Origin: Kuschelorhynchus macadamiae
Taxonomy: Eukaryota > Arthropoda > Insecta > Coleoptera > Curculionidae
Length of the DNA: 64,000 nucleotides
Direction: 5' to 3'
Assembly: GCA_030620095.1 (NCBI GenBank)
Contig: JAUTXW010003402.1
Location: 62,001-126,000 of the forward strand
The position numbers and the translations under genes were made by a program. Under the pieces are notes generated by a model that saw only the letters and a list, made by a program, of their open reading frames with translations, made no database searches and was not told where the DNA came from. Shown here one piece after another: positions 56,760 through 64,000 of this stretch; the first letter of the stretch is position 1, and the number at the start of each line of letters is the position of its first letter.

Positions 56760-58520
56760 TATACTTTATGCCATATACTTTATATTCTACATAATTAAAG
56801 ATAACTAAATTAAAATTGGTACACGTATTACCTTTTGATCAGGGTGATTACTTGGAATCACAACCTAATTTTTTTTATGTGATGACATTGTTAGGAAACA
56901 TTTTTGACTTTCGGCACTTTTTTATATGTGGCATTGTAAGTTATTTGGCAAAAGACGCTTTCTTAAATGAAATTTTAAATGTGAGCAAAATCTATAGATA
57001 ATTCTAGATATTAGGCTTTTTCCGTCCAATTTTTTTCTCAGGTATAGGGCAGGACTTCCAAGAACCTAATTTCTATCTGGTGCAAAAAAAGAAAATTTGT
57101 TGTCTCTGGTGTGTTATAATTTTAAATTTTTAATTTTTACAGAGAATTAGGCTAAACACATAGTAAAGCAAAAAGCAAAACAGGGATGAATATGGGGAGC
57201 AAATCAGCAAAAAGGATAGTTTCAATTTGGTCTGATAAAGTTACTAACTCTTGTTAAATATAAATTCACAATATTTATTTACCTATCAAAACATATTTAT
57301 TTAAAAAATGTATCACATTCAAAACAGTTTTGACATGTAATGCTACAAACTAAACAAATAATTTTGTATAATCATTCCAAATATAAATTGTCAGCACTCA
57401 AAGTAAATAAAGTCATTGCTTAAATAAATATTATTATTATAAGATTAAGAGATAGAACAGAGTACAGACTCTGAATAAAATGTATATTTAAATTGTTTTA
57501 ATCATATTACTGCATTGCAATTTTTACACTTTATAGACTTTTTCAAGTTCCCTTCGTCGTTAGACGTGTTAAACACTAAGAGTCTAGTGGTTATTACATC
57601 ACTTCTGTTTAAATGACGTACCAATATTTTTCTAAATTTTAAAATAATTCATTGGCGGAATTGTTTTTTTGGATTCTGTTACCACTATGGGTTGCCTCCG
57701 TAGTCAGAAGTTGTCTCTAAAAATTATAGGTGTTTGGGCAAAATTTACAAAACGGTTGCTGGCAGCAGCTCCACCTTTCTTGTTCACTTCTCTTCTCCAA
57801 GTTTTCTCATCATTAAACTTGCTTCCATAATTCATAATAAAGCCAAAATACAGAAACATGTGTCTAATGGCTACTATTACACTTCGGTTTTGTAGCCATA
57901 CCGACGCATATTTTCGTGATATCAGATGTTGCTCATAAAAATTGTGGGCGCATATACAAAGGGGAAGGGGGTAATAACCCCACATGAATTGATGACAAAA
58001 TTATTTAAAATTCATGTCCACGAATTCTCGACACTAAAGTTAGTTCACACATTATTACATTGCACGAAGAAGGATATAACACTGTGCTATATAAAAGTGG
58101 ACACATTTTCTCTTTTTTTTTGTTCGTCAGTTTTTTCTAGTGTGTGGAAAACTTATAAATTACGCCTCCTATAACTCCAAGCTGTATACGCGCCTGGTGG
58201 AACTTCTGGCCAAATTTACAAATATGTAGTTGGCTTTACTAATACGGGCATACAGCCAAAATATGTGTGTAGTGGTCACCATTTCACCTCTATTTAGCTC
58301 GCAACCTATTTTCTTTCCTTAATATTGAATTGCTTTAATCTGCAAATATCCATAGTATTACAGCACGTAGACTGTAGCCAAGTTTGGACTATACGGTTGG
58401 CAGTTTTGTGAAAATTCACGATATAGTAGCGAAGGAAGATGTTGTGACACCAATCAGGGCATTTTTGGCTGATGGTCATATCTATTTTTTTTAAGAAAAC
58501 TTGCGATAGTAATGAGCTCT
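56760..58520 (+). repeat. Reiterated downstream block, copy B (most complete)
   Basis: Order: TTTTTGACTTTCGGCACTTT, CTTCCAAGAACCTAA, GGAGCAAATCAGCAAAAAGG, TTCCCTTCGTCGTTAGACG, GGATTCTGTTACCACTATGG, GTTGGCTTTACTAATACGGG and GGCATTTTTGGCTGATGG. On the minus strand 57704-57985 is open for 93 codons and contains KFNDEKTWRREVNKKGG. I do not recognise this peptide. Confidence 0.65.
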
Positions 58521-59164
58521 TTAGCTGGCCTTTGTTGGAGTATAAGAACCCTTATGAAACCTTTGCATTGTGTTGCCTTCACTAACTAAAAGAAAATTTT
58601 CGGGTCGGCATCCAAGGATTTCAAATAATATAGAGAAATTTGCTACCTACACCCTTTTGGTTCGAGAGCCAAAAGTTTTACATTCGCTGAAACATTACTT
58701 ATGTCCAGTTTATTATAAATAGTTGTTAAAAGATTTTATTCAAATTTTCAACCCCGACTTCCCTTTCGTGCAAAACATCAGGATTGAATGCCTCTGATCG
58801 TTTAGAATTTAAAAGTCTAAAGAGAAATGCAATATATATTATTGTTTTAGGGTTATTTTTAAGGTATTTAGGCTTTAATTAAAATTTGGTAGTCGGTATT
58901 GCGACTATATTTAAAATCTCATTTCAAAAATTTGTTTCACACTCAATCAAGTCTGCTAATGTTTTCTATTGCTGCTTCCTCGTCTTATCTTAGCTATTTT
59001 TTTCCTTTGTATATAAGCCTCTCTACTATGTTTCCACATATTTTTCCTGTTTTGCGCCACCCCATACCAGTTTAATCCTACCGCACGTTTGTTGATGTCA
59101 TCTACCCATCTCATTTGGGGACGTCCGACACTTCTACGTTCTTCCCACAGTCTCTATCTAAATA

Positions 59165-59420
59165 TTGAAGGTTCAAATATCAAGTTTTGATTATAATATG
59201 CAATTTAACTATGTTTTACACATTTTAATTAACATATAATCTGATAACATCGATAAAAAAACGTATGAGATGCAAATCGTTTCCACGTAGATGATGTAGA
59301 CACTGTAGATTTATTAAAAGACACACTCTGGCTTGTAATATTACAATTCTATAGACTCATTCAAAATATAGACAGACAACACCAAGTACACATCAAGTTA
59401 CTGTTTAATTATATATTTGG
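59165..59420 (+). repeat. Isolated pieces of the reiterated block
   Basis: AACATATAATCTGATAACAT and ATGCAAATCGTTTCCACG match 53990-54110. CATTCAAAATATAGACAG near 59353 is another copy of the unit at 50395, 51460 and 57370. Confidence 0.55.
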
Positions 59421-59519
59421 TTTAATAATTCAGGGTGTGATTCTTTGAATAATTTTAAGAATCAAAGTTCATATGAACTTATGCCCAGAAATGCAATTTT
59501 TAAGGATACAAATTAGTAT

Positions 59520-60660
59520 TGTAATTGTAATCGTAAAAAATCAGCCTCCGAGATTTTTTCAGATCTTTACGTTTCAGGGTCCCTTGATGCCAAAAAACAT
59601 GTTTTCTCAATTCCGTAGGTCTGTCTGCTTGTTGGTCGGTCTGTTCGCAGCATAGGTAAAAAACTACTCATTCAGTTGGCTTCAAATTTTGATCAAAAAT
59701 TAAGGGTCGTATGGGGATGACCTGGCAACATTTTGGTAAAAATCCAATATGGCAAAACAAAATGACGGCATAGTGAAATGTTAAAAAAAATTATTACTAA
59801 AAAACTGTTTATCCAATTTGTCTCGTAAAAATTAAGTATTATATATAGGAATCAACTGGTGAAATTTTAGTACGAATCCAAGATGGCGGAACAAAATGGT
59901 GGCTTAATAAAATATTTGAAAATTCAGCGTGAAAAACTACTTAATGGACTGATTTCAAATTGTGTGCCCTACTTAATTGTAGTTATAGACATAAAAAAAC
60001 TGTGATACTAATTCAAGATGGCGGAACAAATCGGCGGCCAAATAAAATGTTTGTAATCGTAAAAAAATCACCCTTTGAGGTCTTAGCGTCCCCAGATATG
60101 TTTTATCAGTTCCGTCGTCAGTCGGATGATGTTTTTGTCTCACAGTTCGCGGGCATATCTTAAAAACTACTTATCAGTTTGACAATTTACCTCAAATTTT
60201 GCACAAAAATCAAACGTTACATAGGAATGAATCACTAACATTTTGGTATGTATATAACATAGCAAAATCAAAATGGCAGCCTAATAAAATATTTTAAAAA
60301 ATCCTGAAAAACTACTTATTTTCAAATGTTGTACAGACCTTAAGTGTGATATAGTCATAAACTGGTAAAATTGCAGTACGAATTCAAGATGTCGGAGCAA
60401 AATGACGACAAAATTCATATTTTTAAATTAAGGTAAAAAAATTCTATTTAATTGAATTTAAATTTTGCACAAAATTTAAATGTGATATAAAAATAAACTG
60501 GTAAGAAATCAACATGTCATTGTAAAAACTACTTACTGAATTTATTTTAAATGAGGCCCAAAAATCATGTGTGGCATTGGTAGAAACTGGTAAAATATTG
60601 GTAAGATATATGACGGAACAAAATGTTGCTCAAAAAAATGTCTAAAAAGACAGTATATAT
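59520..60660 (+). repeat. Minisatellite element, about six to seven units
   Basis: A leader (GTCTGTCTGCTTGTTGGTCG near 59618) precedes repeated blocks of about 110-180 bases: AAACTACT, TTCAAATTTTG, AAATCAAGTGTGA-like, AACTGGTAAAATTTTGGTA and AAGATGGCGGAACAAAATGG, CTAATAAAAT. Units are diverged and uneven; a second leader-like block lies near 60050-60170. No protein. Confidence 0.7.
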
Positions 60661-60779
60661 GTGTTTCTAAATGACTATGTACTGAACTAAATTGAGTCAC
60701 ACTTCACTATTCGCAATAAAGGGAAAAATTCATAACGAGGGAAGTTCCGGGTAAAATAAATTCACCGATTTTTTAAACT

Positions 60780-61990
60780 TATATTCTACGTATTAGAGAT
60801 AATTGAATGAAAATGGGTACACATATTACCTTTTGTGTACATGGTAGCTCCGCCAAAATTTCCATTCTATTAGGAAACACTTTTGACTTTCTGCACTTTT
60901 TTATATGAGGCATTGTATAGAAGTTATTTGGAAAAATACTACTTTTTACATATAAAATCTAAATGTGCGCAAAATGTAGCTTCAGCTAAATACATAGTCA
61001 AGCAACAACGAATGTGGGGAACAAATTAGCAGAAAAGATAGTTTAAATTTGTTCTGATGAAGTTGTTAACTCATGTTGAATGTAAATCATACCTGACCAT
61101 ATTTATTTACCCTTCAAAATATATTTTTTTTAAAAATGTGTCAGATTTAAAAAATATTGCCTTGTAATGCTACAAACTAAACAAATCATTTTATCGAATC
61201 ATTCTAAACATCAGTGAACGCTCAGGACAATTTAAGTTACTACTTAATCATATATTATTATTAGATAAAGACAGAGTACATGGTACAGAGTCTGACTAAA
61301 ACGTACATTTAAATTGTTTTAATCCTATCACTGCCTTGTCATTTTTATATTTTATGGTTTCGTTCAAGTTCCCTTCGTCGTTAGACGGGCATAGTTTAAC
61401 TGGTAATGATACAACCAAACAGCAAAAACAGGCTTCTAGTGATTATTACGTTACTTCTGTTTAGAGCACGTACTTCTATTTTTTTAAATGATTAATTGGC
61501 GGACTTGGTTTCTTGGATTCTGTTACCACGACAGGATGCCTCTGTGTCCCTAAAAAGTATAGGACTTTGGGCAGAATTTACAAAACTCTGGCTGGCTATC
61601 GTCAGTAACTTCACTTTTCTTGTTCACTTTTAAGCCTCTACTCGAAGTTTCCTTCATCACTGAACTTGCTCTTTAGTTTTTTCGACATACCGATGCATAT
61701 TTTCGAAGTTTCACATATTGCTCATAAAAAAATGTGGATCCTCTGGCCAAATTCAAAATGAGTAGCAGGCATTACTGATGAAGACATACAACCGCAATAC
61801 GTGTCTAAGGGTAGCCATTTCACTTTTATTGCAAAATTGCTTTTATTAATTTCTGAAAAAAGTGCAATTTTGTTAATTCTGGAATATACGGTTGGTAGTT
61901 TTGTGAATGCATGATTGTATTGGCGAGGGAAGACCAGTGTGACACCAACTAGGCCGTCTTTAGCCGACAACCCCACCTAAACTTTTACTG
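60780..61990 (+). repeat. Reiterated downstream block, copy C
   Basis: Matches copy B in order: TTTTTGACTTTCTGCACTTT, ACAAATTAGCAGAAAAGATA, TTCCCTTCGTCGTTAGACG, GGATTCTGTTACCACGACAG and the ending AGTGTGACACCAACTAGGC. It lacks the CCAAGAACCTAA part. Confidence 0.65.
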
Positions 61991-62013
61991 CAAGACTTGC
62001 AGGTACTAATCGG

Positions 62014-62293
<280 letters not shown>

Positions 62294-62294
62294 C

Positions 62295-63303
62295 AGTGTG
62301 TCCAAGATAAAGATATAACATATAGATTATATATATATATATATATATAAAAAATTATAGAAATAGAGGTGCATTTTTGTTTTTATAGCCCTATTTTTAA
62401 AGTTATCAAATTTGAAAACACATTCTTATAGCAGTTTTTTCTCGCCTACAAGATGCCATATATATCATCAATATATATTGGATTTTTACATTTTTAAAAT
62501 GACCATATACGATGTGTCACTTCATCAACTTTATATATTGATTTTTTTATATATCAAATATTCTTATTTCAACGAAGTACTGATATATATATATTTAAAA
62601 AACAAAATACCTTTAAGTAGACAACACAAAACGATTTATTTCAAACTTAACTATATAACTACTTATATTAATATATATATATATATATCGGATAGTTGCA
62701 TTTATATATATATATATACGTAGCTGCTCTTCCGTTTCAAAACTTCGCTCGTATATACCCCACAGATATATATGAATGCGTCCCTATATATAGATATATA
62801 TAGGTGCTCCATCCTGCTGGAACCAAAAATTATTTAGTTCTGCTAGAGGAAGATTTTCGTATATAGCAAATGGCGATAGCGCTATATATATCCCAAAATT
62901 CCGACCCACATGCTGAAACCAAATCGGTGCTATATATATATATATGAAGATATATATATATATCATCACCCGGTCGCATGACAAATATATAGGTGTATAT
63001 AAAACAAAATATATATATATTTGTCTAACAGACGTTGTCGGGTTTTCGACTGCTGCCAACAAAACATTATTTTCTGTTTCCTCATTATATAGATTTTTAT
63101 CAAAAGAACCATACGTATGTAAATTTCTAAAAATATATATTCTGGATAATCATACATATATATACATAAAATGTAGCATTTTAGCATGTCGTACTTCTCT
63201 TCAAAAGAAAACTTTGTAAACATTTTTTAAAGCAAACAAAAACTATATAACAATAAAAAATGCAATAATTTAAAAAATATATATATATATATTTTTATTG
63301 TTG

Positions 63304-63339
<36 letters not shown>

Positions 63340-63712
63340 CATAAATATAGTTAATATGTTAATATATATATAAGTTTGAAATATATATATATATAGGCGT
63401 ACCTAACACCTATCAACCTTCGTTGAAATAAGAATTGAACGAGAAATTTGAAATTGCAAAAATCCAATATGGCGCCCATAAGAAAAAACAAAGTTCGTAA
63501 ATAAGGCAGCATATATATATATATATGACACATCGTTGAAATGGGACTCAAATGGTCATTTTAAAAATGAAAAAATCCAATATGGCGGCCGTATGAAAAA
63601 ACAAATGATATCAGACAAAAATATGACAGTGGAATCTTGTAGGCGAGAAAAAACTGCTATAAGAATGTGTTTTCAAATTTGATATATAGGGCTGTAAAAA
63701 AATATATATGCA
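62295..63712 (-). mobile_element. Mariner-like element with long TIRs, interrupted by TA tracts
   Basis: A 48-base arm at 62407-62454 (CAAATTTGAAAACACATTCT...) is an exact reverse complement of 63634-63681. Beyond it the arms match in blocks (TATTGGATTTTT, CATTTTTAAAATGACCAT, ACGATGTGTCA, TCTTATTTCAACGAAG) separated by TATATA tracts. On the minus strand 62811-62870 encodes ENLPLAELNNFWFQQDGAP, a mariner/Tc1 catalytic-Asp block that then runs into TA repeat. The left end may be CAGTGTGTCCAAGATAAAG at 62295. Confidence 0.75.
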
Positions 63713-63734
63713 AATCTTCGAAATATATATATAT

Positions 63735-64000
<266 letters not shown>

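Overview
The window is from an AT-rich, repeat-laden insect genome. A beetle is possible, but nothing here fixes the order. The only host genes I can support are two neighbouring, same-strand copies of a juvenile-hormone epoxide hydrolase (JHEH, microsomal epoxide hydrolase family, alpha/beta-hydrolase fold). Everything else is mobile DNA, its relics and simple repeats.

JHEH copy 1 (4049-7789) shows its last four coding exons; the first three would lie left of the window. JHEH copy 2 (18198-51107) is complete: seven exons with in-phase GT/AG junctions coding for 460 residues over 33 kb. The four 3' exons have identical lengths in both copies (156, 249, 235, 226 nt), so the pair is a duplication. 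Copy 2 keeps the HGWPG oxyanion motif, nucleophile Asp226, acid Glu401 and His428. However, it has Ser296 where copy 1 and the family carry one of the two epoxide-positioning tyrosines.

The 33-kb span of copy 2 comes from elements in its introns. Intron 2 holds a tRNA-derived SINE. Intron 3 (19 kb) holds an 8.46-kb errantivirus (Ty3/gypsy with env) inserted in sense orientation in a TA microsatellite, with a tRNA-Ser primer site, TATA target duplication and nearly identical LTRs but broken gag-pol. Intron 5 holds a foldback palindrome with a nested MITE, a LINE tail and a Tc1 relic. Intron 6 holds a Penelope-like element and a LINE with RNase H.

Outside the genes: DD41D mariner relics (0-1.7, 8.6-9.6, 16.6-17.2 kb), Tc1 relics (2.9-3.5, 6.5 kb), a long-TIR palindromic element with a tRNA-like promoter (10-11.9 kb), a hAT transposase fossil of the ZMYM type (12.4-14.9 kb), and two jockey/CR1-type LINEs on the minus strand (52-53.5, 54.8-55.9 kb). 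A block is reiterated three times downstream of copy 2 (51.2-54.7, 56.8-58.5, 60.8-62 kb). A minisatellite element lies at 59.5-60.7 kb. The right end (62-64 kb) is mostly TA microsatellite, which has broken up a mariner-like element with long terminal inverted repeats.

The strongest leads are the tyrosine-to-serine change in an otherwise intact JHEH copy, the young sense-strand provirus with an open env inside that gene, the TA-interrupted transposon at the right end, and the triplicated downstream block.
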